Positions 1 to 13,095 of a stretch of DNA of 64,000 nt are shown here, piece by piece. A program made the translations under genes and the position numbers. Every line of letters begins with the position of its first letter. The stretch's first letter is position 1. Source of the stretch: Mya arenaria (taxonomy: Eukaryota; Mollusca; Bivalvia; Myida; Myidae); NCBI RefSeq assembly GCF_026914265.1, contig NC_069138.1, positions 26,751,262-26,815,261 on the forward strand, read 5' to 3'. Under the pieces are notes generated by a model. That model saw nothing but the letters and a program-made list of their open reading frames with translations. It did not search any database and had not been told where the DNA came from.

Positions 1-212
1 CAATCGCTAAGGTCCTAGACTCAGACTTGCCATACGCCCACATTCACTTATGTCCTAGACTCAAACTTGCCATAGTCCCACATTCACTTAGGTGTTAGAC
101 TCAAACTTGTCATACGCCCACATTCACTTAGGTCCTAGACTCAAACTTGCCATACGCCCACATTCACTTCGGTCCTAGACTCAAACTTGCCATACGCCCA
201 CATTCGCTAAGG
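1..212. repeat. 40-bp tandem array, about 5 copies, cut by window edge
   Basis: Five consecutive copies of a 40-bp unit containing CCTAGACTCAAACTTGCCAT and ACGCCCACATTCACTTA. Copies differ by one to three bases, so the array is young. It starts at or before base 1, and its true length is unknown. No coding potential is apparent. Confidence 0.95.
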
Positions 213-2838
213 TGTAGAGTTCGATACACGAAGTTTCAGACTCAATACTAAATAATAATTGAATAATGTTTAAAAAGTTGCTTTTATCGGAAACATACCT
301 TCAAAGTTGTTATATGATGTGACAAATGTTAGTTTTTCATCTTTTACACCTTTTGAACATAAACGAATTATAAAAATATATTTAATACATTCAAGAAAGT
401 GCAATTCCAGGCCCTCGTCATACCTCAGTTGGTCCACATTCCTTGAATGTGTTGCATTGTGACAGCGATTCTACGCCATTCCCACAGTCTAAACAGGCTA
501 TGGACCAGACACCTAAACCAAACAGATGCAATGATTAGTAATAGTGAAGAACACATATAGACATATATATATGACAACACCCAAGATAAAATTGAATGTA
601 AATACTATGATGGCTGCTCCTGGTTCCACGCCTTTCTCTATGGGCCATATAGCTAGAAGCAGAAAGATGACAAGTGATGCATACATTACATAGATATATT
701 ATGTGTGTATATATAAAAGCTATGATCGATGGACTATAAAAAAAAATATTATAAAAATCGTAATTGCTCCTCCAGATCCCACGCCATTTTCGCAGTGTAC
801 ACACGCCATGGGCCACACGCCATTTATCAAATGGATTTCAGACTCGCCGTTCAAGTCTGCTCAATCAAGAACAGACACAGCATCTAACATTTCTAGTGTT
901 AGTGTGCATAAACCTAAGACTAATGCTAGTATATATGCACACATGCCACGGCGGACGTAGGGTCGGAAATATCTACGGCCTAAAGAAATTATCAGACCGC
1001 CGCAGCGGTCAAAAACTGTAGCAGTCACAAATGTTACGGTAGCCACATGTCGTATTTTGAATTTGTTATTCATTATTAACCATCTGATCAATATCAAAAG
1101 GATAATAGTTCATGAAAATGGATGAACTTTTAAATTAATTCCCGGGTGTTTTTCAAAGACTGCCCTAAGGCAATACCTGGATACTATCAATTGTCCGCTT
1201 GTTCCATTAATAATAATTTGTTGTCCATTTGTTCGTAATAGCTTCGTGTCCGGCCTTTTTATCCTATATGTGTAAACACCATGTAGGTGAATGTTGGGAC
1301 AAGTTAGATAGATTCTTTTGATCCTCAAACAATATAGAGCATAACATATTTATAACATATAATACATGAATATACAATTGATATTTAATCATAACATAGA
1401 ATAGAATAGGAAAATGATATGCATGACATCCGTTTTAGGGTACACAACATTGCAAAGAATAGGAAATAAATGGCATGTCCCTACAAAAATATTCGACGAC
1501 CTTTCCCGCGACTTAAATTCTAACAATGAATGTGAGCGCCAAATTAAGAAAATCAAGCGAAGAATTACCGGAAAAGGAATTAAAGGTACTAGAGGTACAA
1601 TAGTTATCTCCCTTATAATTAAGATTTTTGAAGCAAAAATTGCAAATTACATACATGTATGTGGTAAAGTGGCCTGCTGAGAAAATGTAGGTATCGTGGT
1701 ACCGTCTTGAAAATACGTACTTGACTATGGTCGCTGCGCGTAAATGATCGGAAACCGGACATCATTTCTAATAATTGTTATGAATAATGCATTTGACAAA
1801 ATTCATCATACTGTTTTACTGTGAGCCATAAAATTTTCGCCAAAGGCACTGCCTAGTAGTATCGTTCGAACGACAAAATAACAAAATATGTTCTGAAATG
1901 AAATACATTTGATCAGAACATAGTGTGCACTTAGTAACGTAAGGTCTGCTGAAAACTTTACTTAAAGCTTGAGCCACCGTCATACTCCTATATGTGTAAA
2001 CACCTTGTAGGTAAATGTTTGGAAGGGGATTAATTTCGCTGACCCTTCCAAGGCGGTGACCTTTCAAATTTCCATTCAATAAATGGCGGCGTAGTAATTT
2101 GGTCATGTATTCATGCCCTATTTAATAGTGTTTTCTTTTTAAAAAAATGTAACATAAATGCATTAATTAGTTTCAGAAATGAATGTTCATAAAATGTTTG
2201 CCATAAAAAAACGATTTAATAATAATCTGTAAAAAAATATATTTTATCCACGAACCGGAAATAGAAAATTGACAACTACGTCAGCTATAATTTTGCGTGA
2301 GGGGCGTCACACGGGTAGCGGCGTAAAGGGGTTATTAAGAAAAATGAATTAAAATACTAATATAGGTATAGTTGTATAGTGTCTGTTGTCTATAAGTATT
2401 TTCGAGAAACTGGATCCAGAACTGTAAGCACAGTGCGACAGGTATCAGACGGCAATGTTTTTGTCGTTTTTTTAGAAGCAGTTTTAGGAACGCGACCCAC
2501 AAAAAGCTAGTGCTCTGCTAGCTCCATTAACCAATATGTTATTTGTTAATGCCTGATAACCTCATACAATTTTGAAAGGTATTTGGTGTCTGATTATTAA
2601 TTTGTAAAGTAAAAGCCCGTAAGTGCATCAAACATAAACGAGTAAAAGTTTTTATATTTTCTCTTTATTCCAGCTGAAATCGTACATGAAGGTCATATTT
2701 TGCAATCAATGAATGCCAAAATAAACTATGTTTGTTAAGTTTGTGTCTGCACATTTTTCTGCCCACAAAACCTTTCAAATGATACCAAAATAAATAGGTG
2801 GTCCCCAGGCATCAAAAACGCACATATGTGTAGGTCGG
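213..2838. other. no gene recognised
   Basis: AT-rich sequence with only short open frames (under 100 codons) that lack any recognisable domain, codon signature or splice pattern. The only structure found is a 33-bp motif present twice, listed separately. Confidence 0.6.
1263..2019. repeat. two dispersed copies of a 33-bp motif
   Basis: The motif CCTATATGTGTAAACACC, followed by A/T and TGTAGGTRAATGTT, occurs at 1263-1295 and again at 1987-2019 in the same orientation with three differences. Flanking sequence is not alike. The core GTGTAAACA matches the forkhead-factor consensus (TGTTTAC on the other strand). The motif could be remnants of one repeat family or a shared binding site. Confidence 0.5.
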
Positions 2839-2912
2839 ATACCTTAAAACTTGGTCAGCGATATACCTTAAAACTTGGTCAGCGATATACCTTAAAACTT
2901 GGTCAGCGATAT
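2839..2912. repeat. 24-bp tandem repeat, three exact copies
   Basis: Three perfect copies of a 24-bp unit containing ACCTTAAAACTTGGTCAGCG stand head to tail. Confidence 0.95.
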
Positions 2913-3860
2913 TTAAGTATACCACGTAAACTTACCAGTAAGGTATCCACAGAACAGTGTCAGTATGAGCCAACCTTAAAGTAAACAACGTTTTATTAAG
3001 TTAGTATAAGGCTTGTAAAAGTGTTATTCAAAATAGTTGGGGTCAGAAAAAAAAACATATTAAATACAACATATATATTTATATGTTTAAATCGGTCGGA
3101 TAAACTGGTTGAATTAGTGATATAAAGGAATAATTACAAACATAATGGCCAGCTCTTTTTTCGATAACATCTCAAAAAAGGCTAGGTTTGTTGGTTTGTT
3201 TTTGGATGGAAGGGGGGTCTTTACCATACCGACCTATTGAAGGAAATTTTAAATAAAATGGAAAAGTTATTATTTAGGAAATTCACTAAATACACACTTC
3301 GACAAGTAGTGTAGGGACGGGAAAAAAAAATAGGGATAGGGTGGGTGATACATTCTCAGTGTAAGCTTACATATCAGTGCAACGCTCATGTTATCACATG
3401 TATTACATGTAAGTCACATGCAAGTACGATCATTATGAAAAATACTAGATTTTATAGAACTTCCGCCAATAGGAAGGGAGAAAACTTAAATAAACCTTTA
3501 GAAATAAAACTAAATAACGAATCAAGACGAGTCAAAGAAAGAAGAAAGGGGGAACAATGCGGGATTAAGAAATATTATTGTGGCAAGGATACCCTCACTG
3601 GACATATATTGAATTTTCTGAAAGTTTGTTAAATCTTAAATATTTAACAAAGCAATGTGCTAATGAGAATTGATGCGTACAAGGTGGTGTCCCCAACATT
3701 TATCAATAAAGATAATTTGATGTGTATGTGGTCTGTAAGGTGGTATTTGTACGGTGTATGTCTCTCATTCAGTGTGCCTTTGCCATGCACCTCTAAACAT
3801 GGTCTTTGTAAAAGGCTACTGGGTGTTTCCCTGTAGGTTCGACTGTCTTATCTATAATTT
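2913..3860. other. no gene recognised
   Basis: AT-rich, with one 95-codon open frame at 3345-3632 that has no recognisable domain and a composition like its surroundings. Nothing else is seen. Confidence 0.5.
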
Positions 3861-4197
3861 GGAACTCCTCGGCCATTTTCCATATCGAAAACAATCTCGG
3901 ATATATGCCGGTACATCAATAAAAGTAGTTCGTAAAAATTTAAATACTAGTAATAATATTAATTAAGTGTAGTGTTATAAAGTGTATTGTGTATATCCAA
4001 GTTAAAAAACAGCAAGTGAAGTGAATTATTGCATAGATAATTAATATTTCCAAGAGTAAAGTCATTAAGTTAAACTGCTAAATTAAAATTACTACGCGAT
4101 CTTCTTGCAGCGTAGTTAAAAAGTAAATATTTCTGACATGGTAAACCGTCCATATGTATACGAGGTAGTTTTCGATGGGAAATGGCCGGGGAGTTCC
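3861..4197 (+). mobile_element. MITE with about 40-bp TIRs, family copy 1
   Basis: The left end GGAACTCCTCGGCCATTTTC and right end AAATGGCCGGGGAGTTCC are inverted repeats, continuing inward through ATCGAAAAC/GTTTTCGAT. The interior has the family signature TATGCCGGTACATC near the left end, an internal small inverted repeat around CTACGCGATC...GCAGCGTAG, and GTAAACCGTCCATAT before the right TIR. There is no coding capacity. Three more copies in the same orientation lie at 7207, 16215 and 22832. The transposase family is not identified. Confidence 0.85.
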
Positions 4198-4211
4198 GAA
4201 TGTGTTATTAA

Positions 4212-4438
4212 ACTTCACCGTGACCTAGAGGTTAAGGCGTCCGTCGGGGGTCAAAGATTCGAGTCTCATAAGGGACTTGTTCTGACGTCGAGGGTTACCG
4301 ATTGCCTTTCTGCCAGGCGCCAAGCATATTGGATAGGAAATAGGGTAATGTAGGTGTATCATAAGCCAAGCGGGCTGGCCCTTAACTGGAAGGGGTGAAA
4401 CTAATGACTCTAAACACACACTTTACTAAACATTTAGC
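4212..4438 (+). mobile_element. tRNA-derived SINE-like element
   Basis: A tRNA-like head has an A box TGACCTAGAGG (4221-4231) and a B box AGATTCGAGTC (4255-4265), the internal Pol III promoter pair. The segment between them is too short for an anticodon arm, so it is not a working tRNA. A non-tRNA body follows to about 4438. The element begins 15 bp after a MITE. Its 3' boundary is approximate and its SINE superfamily is not assigned. Confidence 0.55.
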
Positions 4439-4864
4439 ATGGTGCAAATTTTTAATTGAATGGCAGGATTGTATGAGAGTAATGAGGTATAGTTACAATG
4501 TGTCCACGTCTCACTAAAGTTACGAGCAGATAGGCGATTTTCTCGACGACTGACAAGTCATAAAGGACAATGGTAATGTTAAGCAGGAAACATATTCCAG
4601 TGTCGCCGAACCATTCCAGGTGAGAAACAATTGTTTAATTAAATTAAAAGGAAACCCACGTTTCTAAAATAATCATATTTACCTTTCGAAACATCCATTT
4701 CGTAACCAAACTATTAGTACATAGTACCTATATGTGAACGAGCGACAGATAAGGTTCTCTAAGTCTTCCTTTTCTTATCAGAAGTAATGTTGCGTGAGAG
4801 TAGGTCAACAGTTTGGGGCACAAATTGATGTCATGTGACGAGTATACACTCATAATTAAGAAGT

Positions 4865-4950
4865 ATCACTAGGAGTGATGTATGCTCCCTGGATGCCCTG
4901 TGTCGATGAGAAGGCATCCGTTAAGTTAATGGTCGCAAGTTCTACTACCA
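4865..4950 (+). mobile_element. 5' fragment of hairpin-capped element (family D)
   Basis: The stem ATCACT (4865-4870), loop AGG and stem AGTGAT (4874-4879), followed directly by GTATGCTCC, match the start of the longer element at 33390 (ATCGCT/AGCGAT then GTATGCTCC). Similarity continues through a GATGAGAAGGCA-like stretch and fades. No internal monomers follow, so this is a truncated copy. Confidence 0.55.
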
Positions 4951-6675
4951 CATAGGATTAAGGAATGTAACATCTGTGAAATAAGACACAAAATTTTCTT
5001 TTAAGCTTTTAAAGGCCTAGCATAATTGTTTATTGATTTTACTGTTGGGTTGACTGTTGCTGTTAATAAAGAGAATGCAATGGGTGATGTATTGACTATT
5101 TAGTAAAACATTCAATAATATCTGTGGTGGGGGTATATTAAGTATAAAAAGAATCAAAGGGCAATCACTCTAAAACAACATTTATAAAATAATGTTTCTA
5201 TTGTACAATGGTGTGGTATAAAGACACGACGGAGAACCGATCTGTGTAGTCACGAATATAATGGCGCAATTACGTTCAATTTCGAGAGAACAAAATAAGT
5301 GCATTTAAACAATACCCATTATTTTTTAAAAAGAAAAAACATTTACGAGCGAGTTTAGTGCGTTGATTATAACTTTCTCAATCGTGCCGCCACATCTTTT
5401 GTTGCTGAAAATGGCATCGATTGGACTTGAAAGTCAAAAAAAGGTTTCTTTATATTGTTTTTGAATGAATTGAAGGAGTACCATGAACGAACCGTCGATT
5501 TTCAAGACTTAATGACATAATTTTAGAGGACCAAAACATATTCCGATTTAAAGAACTTAATATTGAGCATTTCGTGCACAGCAATATTTTTCGCTAAGAT
5601 AATTAAAGAATGTAGTTTTGAGTACATATTTTAGATCCCGAATTCGAACACACCTGCTCCATAATATTTGTGAATACTACGGCTTGATTCTCCATCGTGA
5701 AACGTTTCCTTGTAAATTTGACCTATCGAAAAATCTGACGTCAAAGTTTCCTGTAAATAAAAATAGAAAATGAAATATATAGGCTATAGTCAAACTATAG
5801 GCTGCTGGATATTCTGTTCAACTATATACAGACTGGTACATTTCCTCCAACGTATACGTGAAGGCGATTTTGGATGGTTACATAAAGGCTCCAGCGTTTC
5901 AATTTCATAAACGTAAACCTATTGCCGGCCTTTTGTCCAAAGGGAGAAAACTGGGTCAACTCTGTGGGAAGTTTCCAGAAGGCAACCATAATTATCTCCC
6001 TTGTGTCGCATGCTGATGTGCTTGATGTGCACCTCACTCTCCAATAACTTTATACAGCGTTGTTGTAAATGCGAGTCATTGACTGAAAGACTTATTGTGT
6101 ATAGATTGTGTTCTTGCTCAACCTTATTCATTTAGCACGAGGATTAAAATGTGGGACTATATAATGTCATAATATAAAACTAGAACATTGGATTGCGGCT
6201 GGAAAGCCCGGCCAATCAATGCGTATAATTGTTAACACTCGCAGCAAATTTACCAAGTGGTGTATATCTTGCAAAAAAATGTTTGCACCACGTGCAAGTA
6301 AAATATTGTTAAGTCGAAATTAGAAAGCCATTATGCAGCGTTTATAAACACTTCAGTTTGCATACCTAGTTACTTCGTTTTCGGGCTAGACCTGCTATAA
6401 TGTTTAGATAACATTTCATTTTGTGATGTTTTTCATTATTATATTGATGAAAAACATGTTAAATGATTGATTTATAACTTACAACTTAAGTGTGATGCAA
6501 AGGTGGATACTAGAATTTCGTTTTTGGTCTAGCTTTTACCTAATAATTCGCATCTGAACTATGTTCTGTGTGTCACTGCATGTGTGCAGATATATGTGTA
6601 TATAAGTATCAATGTATCGTACTTTGTATTTCAAGTGTGATGTTCTTTGCTCTTCATTTATTTGAAGAAAATAAA

Positions 6676-6702
6676 TATCTATCTATCTATCTATCTATCT
6701 AT
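6676..6702. repeat. TATC microsatellite
   Basis: An uninterrupted run of about 6.5 TATC units. Confidence 0.95.
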
Positions 6703-7206
6703 GTGACAAGCTCTTTCATGATACATAAAAGACGTTTCATATTTCCTTCATTGAATAAAAATAGTTACATTCTGCTAAAAATAAAACGCCGGGATACAGA
6801 AATATAACGCGGAAATAGCCGAACAAGCAAGAACTCATACTCGGACCACAATACAACACATATATTTTTATGGTTTGGACCTCATTCTGCTAAATATAGA
6901 GCGCACTAACACAAAAAATGGGTTAAAACGAAATGAAAAGAAGTAGTTTTTGCGGTCTCAAAAACCGTAGTGATACCAAAACTTTAGAATTTGATCATTT
7001 GAGTTAACCCCAGTTCGGCTTATTCTGGTTCATATAATGCTGGCATAGAAACCACATACTTGCAATGTTACTTTTCATACAAACGCCAAACAGAGATATC
7101 TCATAATAATTGTAATAACTTTCATTGTTAGGCAGCATATTCTTACTTTACAATAGCAAAATGCACTGCCATCAACAGGTTCTCGCTGGAAAGAACTAAG
7201 TCATTT

Positions 7207-7531
7207 GGAACTCTTCGGCCATTTTCTATCGAAAACAACCTGGGATGTATGCCGGTATATCAGTACAAATAGTTCGTAAAATTTTAAATAATAGTTTTTA
7301 ATAATTGTAGTCAATTCACGTGTACTTGTCTACGTTTAAAGTGATTGCCAGTGAAGTGTATTATTGCATAAACAATAACGATTCCCAAGAGCGAATTCAA
7401 AATGTTTTACTGCTAAATTACAATTATTACGCGATCTACTTGCAGCGTAGTTAAATGTAAAGATTTCTGATATGTAAACCGTCCAGTTACACCCAAAGTT
7501 GTTTCCGATGGAAAAATGGCCGAGGTTTTCC
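7207..7531 (+). mobile_element. MITE with about 40-bp TIRs, family copy 2
   Basis: Same family as 3861-4197: left end GGAACTCTTCGGCCATTTTC, interior GATGTATGCCGGTATATCAG and ACGCGATCTACTTGCAGCG, right end AAAAATGGCCGAGGTTTTCC. It is about 325 bp long, and differences between its two ends indicate an older insertion. It has no coding capacity. Confidence 0.85.
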
Positions 7532-9211
7532 GAATGTACTACTAAGTAATACACCCGCATTTGTATCTATTAAAAACGAGTTCATTTATTCGTTATATGC
7601 TGGTCAAATGCAAACCAGCAGTCATGTCATCGTGTGCGAATTGCGTAGTACATGTATTTTCAACACTGTAAGTCAAAAGTAATATATAATAAAATTAAAT
7701 TTTGACGATCTATATATAGAAAATAGAACTCGTTCTTTTTTCTGTAGATTGTCTATAGTGGACCCTTACTTAGTTCGTATTTGTCAGAGTCGATTTACGT
7801 AAAGTTAATGAACAGAAAAATTAAAAAAAATCCTCGATTGGAATCAGCCAACCTTAAAAAATGAAACACTAACCATATGCTACCTTTCCGCGCCGTAGCC
7901 ACACTGTGGCAAAACGAGGCTGCTGACTCGGTTAAAATTTGCAGAGCAAAAACATAAAATACATTAGAAGAATGAAATCTGAATTCGAGAGAAACGACTA
8001 CAATGTTTCATTCATTCTCTCTGTCCTTTAGCACTGTCGGGACTCCGTACACAATGTCCCAAGTCCTACGACAGCGCTGTTATGTTCGCACAGTGACGGC
8101 AAGCTTTAATGTTTGAAATATGTATCCGTTTTGTTCGAATGAGTCCGCATGAATTTGCCCTACTAAGATCAATAAAGTTTGTAAAGAGAAAAACAGAATC
8201 AATACATGGGTCATTAAACACAGCTAATTCCGATAAAAAAGACATGTTCATATAGAAATCCGTGAATATTCCATTGGCTTTGTGGACATGCCACGGACCA
8301 ATACAGAAACAATGTACTGTTTTAAAGCTTATTGAATGCTACAACAATGAAACATTGACCTAGCGAAGTGGCGATGGAAAGGGTTTGATCGGAGGTGAGA
8401 GTGCATCGACAATGAGTGGCTAAGTAGGTGGGCGCTCAGGCTAGGATAACTGACCTTGATCATCATGCTAATTTCCGTACGCATTGCAAGAGCAATGATT
8501 GTTTTAATTGTAGTTGTTTCCTCATGCACTAAGGTTTCACCGATTCGCAATCTTTTAACACGTTTCAACAACTTCATTTCTATTTTCATCAGTAGACGTA
8601 TGTCAGAAACAGCGCAGTGTGTGATCTTTAAGCCGATGCACCAGCATGTGAGAAGGAAAAAGGCAAATCTGTCATATTTCAGTGTGTTTCAAGATGACAG
8701 ACTCCCCCTAACTCTCAGATACAAGATAAATATCATGAATTAATTCCAATCAACACCTTGTCAGTTTCTTTATGAACGGCGCACTGGGTGATATTGTTGA
8801 CGAATCATGTGGTCAGTCAGCTTCTGATGTATCAATGTATTTCGGGTCAATGGAAAGTTCCGAGTTAGCGGTTGTGGTATGTTTGACTCAATATATATTT
8901 GCATTTATAAGACATCTGTCTGTGAACTTGCAAGCCAACGATTCCGACTCCGCGGTACCAACGACTTCGACAACGCGAGCGAATTGTGACTGTACTTTGA
9001 AAAAAAAAATGTTGTGACTGCAAATAGCTGTACAAATAAATATAATGCCATGGAAACGACGGAGTGTTGATAGACAAAATCACAGGGCAAGTGCCGGTTT
9101 AAATAGATCAGTAGTAGACCATTATAAGCTTTATCACTTCTATTCATTCTAAGACCTAAGGTTTTAGCTTAAGAGTTATAGAAGGGTGCTGCACCCTGTC
9201 CTTTTTGGAAG
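7532..9211. other. no gene recognised
   Basis: Several open frames of 60-95 codons on both strands (for example 8329-8589 minus, 8456-8743 plus) overlap each other and have no domain or homology that I recognise. Nothing else is visible. Confidence 0.5.
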
Positions 9212-9286
9212 CACCCTTCTGCCCTCCTGGAACCTGTATGTGCACCCTCCTGCCCTCCTGGAACCTGTATGTGCACCCTCCTGCCT
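9212..9286. repeat. 31-bp tandem repeat, 2.4 copies
   Basis: The unit contains CACCCTCCTGCCCTCCTGGA followed by ACCTGTATGTG. Its GCACCC-rich character resembles the 18-bp array that begins 200 bp downstream. Confidence 0.85.
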
Positions 9287-9483
9287 TTATAGAATTAAAT
9301 GCTTAAATATTGTTTGTGTTTGTTTAAAACTTAAAATGTGATTATAAATTCATGCAATGTTGACATATTTTGGTAGTTGAAACCTTATATTTACTTCAGT
9401 TAAGCACAAGTCCTAACATTTATTGTAAAATTCGTAAGGATCCAATTTTTCACAGCCCAACACAATGTGCCCTTTTCTCCCTT

Positions 9484-9917
9484 AGCACCCTGACCCTTTT
9501 CCGCAGCGCCCACCTTTTCTGCAGCACCCTGACTCTTTTCCGCAGCACCCACCTTTTCTGCAGCACCCTGACCCTTTTCCGCAGCACTCACCTTTTCTGC
9601 AGCACCCACCTTTTCTGCAGCACCCACCTTTTCTGCAGTACCCACCTTTTCTGCAGCACTCACCTTTTCTGCAGTACCCACCTTTTCTGCAGCACTCACC
9701 TTTTCTGCAGCACCCTGACCCTTTTCCGCAGCACCCACCTTTTCTGCAGCACCCACCTTTTCTGCAGCACCCACCTTTTCTGCAGTACCCACCTTTTCTG
9801 CAGCACTCACCTTTTCTGCAGCACCCACCTTTTCTGCAGCACCCACCTTTTCTGCAGTACCCACCTTTTCTGCAGTACCCACCTTTTCCGCAGCACCCAC
9901 CTTTCTGCAGCACCCTG
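9484..9917. repeat. 18-bp minisatellite (CACCCACCTTTTCTGCAG)
   Basis: About 23 tandem copies of CACCCACCTTTTCTGCAG, with variants CACTCACC, TACCCACC and a longer CACCCTGACCCTTTTCCGCAG form recurring. Because 18 is a multiple of 3, long open frames appear on both strands (six-residue repeats such as STHLFC). I read these as array artefacts, not genes. Confidence 0.95.
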
Positions 9918-10249
9918 CCCTATGTATAGCCTGGCTTCAACCAATAAGACCATGTATTACAGCACCTTACATCTCGTTTTCCTGCATTGTTACATGGAAA
10001 TCATAACCACCTTACATCATCTAAGACAAAATCAAACAAACATTTGGAAACGAACTTATGATAAGCTAACTAGAAAGTAGAAAGTAGAAACCGAAGTTAT
10101 AAGATGGAAACACTCTAATGACAAAAAAACAACCTGTGTCTCTCAAAGAAGGATTAAAATGTGTGACGAAAACTAGATCTCCAACATTTCTGCAATTGTC
10201 AGTTAAATAAGGTTTACCTGTTCGTGCCTGGATTTAAGGCCAAATAGAA
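9918..10249. other. spacer between minisatellites, nothing seen
   Basis: Unique-looking AT-rich sequence of about 330 bp separates the 18-bp and 17-bp arrays. No feature was found. Confidence 0.5.
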
Positions 10250-11735
10250 AAAGAATAACAACAAGAGACACACAACGAGAGACGTTCAACAACGAAATAC
10301 ACACAACAAGAGACACACAACAAGTGTCAAATAACCAGAAAAACACTAAAGATACACAAAACAAGAAATAAACAAAGACGAGAAACAAAAAAGGGACTTA
10401 AAATTACCATAGAACCAGAACGTAGAGAGAGACAACAGAAACAAATTAACGAAAAACACACAGCAACAAGCGACTAACAACAATGAGATGCACACTACAA
10501 GAGACACACAACAACGTGAGACACACAACAATGGGAGACACACAGCAACGTGAGACACACAACAAAGAGAGACACACAACAATGAGAGACACGCAACAAT
10601 GAGAGAGACACAACAATGAGAGACACACAGCAACGTGAGACACACAACAAAGAGAGACACACAACAATGAGAGACACACAACAAAGAGAGACACACAACA
10701 ATGAGAGACACACAACAATGAGAGACACACAACAACGAGAGACACGCAACAATGAAAGACAAGCAACAATAGGAGACACACAACAACGAGAGACACGCAA
10801 CAATGAGAGAAACACAACAATGAGAGACACGCAACAATGAGAGAAACACAACAATGAGAGACACACAACAACGCGAGACACACAACAACGAGAGACACGC
10901 AACAATGAGAGACATGCAACAATGAGAGACACGCAACAATAAGAGACAAACAACAACGAGAGACACGCAACAACGAGAGACACGCAACAATGAGAGACAC
11001 GCAACAATGAGAGACAGGCAACAATGAGAGACACACAACAACGAGAGACACGCAACAACGAGAGACACACAGCAACGAGAGACATGCAACAATTGGAGAC
11101 ACACAACAACGAGAGACACGCAACAATGAGAGACCCACAACACTGAGAGACAGGCAACAATGAGAGACACACAACAACGAGAGACACGCAACAACGACAG
11201 ACACACAGCAACGAGAGACACGCAACAATGAGAGACATGCAACAATGAGAGACACACAGCAACGAGAGACACGCAACAATAGGAGACACACAACAATGAG
11301 AGACACACAACAACGAGAGACACACAACAATGAAAGACACGCAACAATAGGAGACACACAACAATGAGAGACACGCAACAACGAGAGACATTCAACAATG
11401 AGAGAAACACAACAATGAGAGACACGCAACAATGAGAGACACGCAACAATGAGAGACATTCAACAATGAGAGCCACACAACAACGAGAGACACGCAACAA
11501 TGATAGACATACAACAACGACAGATAGACAACAACTAGAGACACACAACAATTAGAGATAGACAACAATGAGAGACACTCAATAACGGGAGACATATAAC
11601 AACGAGACACAAAACGACGAAAGATATACAACGACGGCGGGCACGTACAAACGACGAGAGACACTAAACAATGAGAGACACGCAACAACGAGCGACACCC
11701 AACAACTAGTCGCATACAACTAAACCACAATGGCG
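10250..11735. repeat. 17-bp minisatellite (ACAACGAGAGACACGCA type), about 1.5 kb
   Basis: About 80 copies of a 17-bp unit, mainly ACAATGAGAGACACGCA, ACAACGAGAGACACGCA and ACACA-ending variants. Units degenerate toward both ends. As 17 is not a multiple of 3, the apparent 300-400 residue minus-strand frames repeat every 17 residues (motif LSLLRVSHCCVSLIVAC) and are open in all three frames because the unit lacks stops. No protein is inferred. Confidence 0.95.
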
Positions 11736-11894
11736 AAAAACACAAAACGCGAGACAAAACGTCAAGAAAAAAACAAAGAAGGCATTTGTAACATGTTGGC
11801 TTACATTAACAAAAGATGCATCCGGGATTGTTCCTCGTTACAACAACACACCACACACAGAACCAAGTCTGTAATAATTTGTATGTCCCTGCAC

Positions 11895-13095
11895 GACGAG
11901 AGACACGACGACGATAGGCATTACGACGAGAGACATAGTGGCGGAGACAATACGACGAGAGACACGACGACGAGAGGCAATACGACGAGAGACAAGTGGC
12001 GGAGACAATACGACGAGAGTCACGACGACGAGAGGCAATACGACGAGAGACAAGTGGCGGAGACAATACGACGAGAGTCACGACGACGAGAGACAATACG
12101 ACAAGAGACAATACGACGAGAGACATGACGACGAGAGGGAATACGATGAGAGACATAGTGGCGGAGACAATACGACGAGAGACAATACGACGAGAGACAA
12201 TACGACGAGAGACACGACGACGAGAGGCAATATGACGAGAGACAATACAACGAGAGACACGACGACGAGAGACACATCGGCGAGAGACACAACGACGAGA
12301 GACACATCGACGAGAGACACGGCGACGAGAAACACAACGACGAGAGACACAGCGACGAGAAACACAGCGACGAGAGACACAGCGACGAGAGACACAGCGA
12401 CGAGAAACACAGCGACGAGAGACACAGCGACGAGAAACACAGCGACGAGAAACACAGCGACGAGAGACACAGCGACGAGAGACAATACGACGAGAGACAA
12501 TACCACGAGAGACAATACCACGAGAGACAATACGACGTGAGACACAACGACGAGAAACAATACGACGAGAGACAATACGACGAGAGACACAGCGACGAGA
12601 GACACAGTTGCGGAGACACAAAGACGAGAAACACAACGACGAGATGCACAGCTGCGAGAGGCACATCGACGAGAGACACAGTGGCGGGAGACACATCGAC
12701 GAGAGACACAGTGGTGAGAGACACATCGACGAGAGACACAGTGGCGGGAGATACATCGACGAGAGACACAGTGGCGGGAGTCACATCGACGAGAGACACA
12801 GTGGCAAGGGACACATCGACGAGAGACACAGTGGCGAGAGACACATCGACGAGAGACACAGTGGCGGAGACAATACGACGAGAGACACAACGACGAAAAA
12901 TACAACGACGAGAGACACATCGACGAGAGACACAGTGGCGGAGACAATACGACGAGAAACACCGCGACGAGCGACTCAACGACGAGAAACATAACGACGA
13001 GAGACACATCGACGAGGGACACAGTGGCGGGAGACACATCGACGAGCGACACAGTGGCGGAGACACATCGACGAGAGACACATCGACTTAAACAC
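11895..13095. repeat. 15-bp minisatellite (CGACGAGAGACACAG type), about 1.2 kb
   Basis: About 80 copies of a 15-bp unit such as CGACGAGAGACACAG, TACGACGAGAGACAA and TGGCGGGAGACACA. Pairs of variants form 30-bp dimers between about 12660 and 12860. The unit shares GAGAGACAC with the neighbouring 17-bp array, which suggests common origin. The Arg/Thr/Asp-rich frames on both strands are array artefacts. Confidence 0.95.

Larger units (their letters stand above)
4439..7206. other. no gene recognised
   Basis: Apart from the truncated hairpin element at 4865 and a TATC microsatellite, this is AT-rich sequence without a supportable gene. Open frames at 5822-6131 (minus) and 6568-6807 (plus) lack domains and overlap low-complexity DNA. 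Confidence 0.5.

Noticed and set aside
9370-10080. 236-codon frame with STHLFC repeats
   Set aside because: It is translation of the 18-bp minisatellite.
10346-11551. 401-codon minus-strand open frame (and overlapping 337- and 298-codon frames), Cys/Leu/Ser/Val-rich
   Set aside because: It runs entirely in a 17-bp minisatellite. All three frames are open because the unit lacks stops, and the peptide repeats every 17 residues with no domain.
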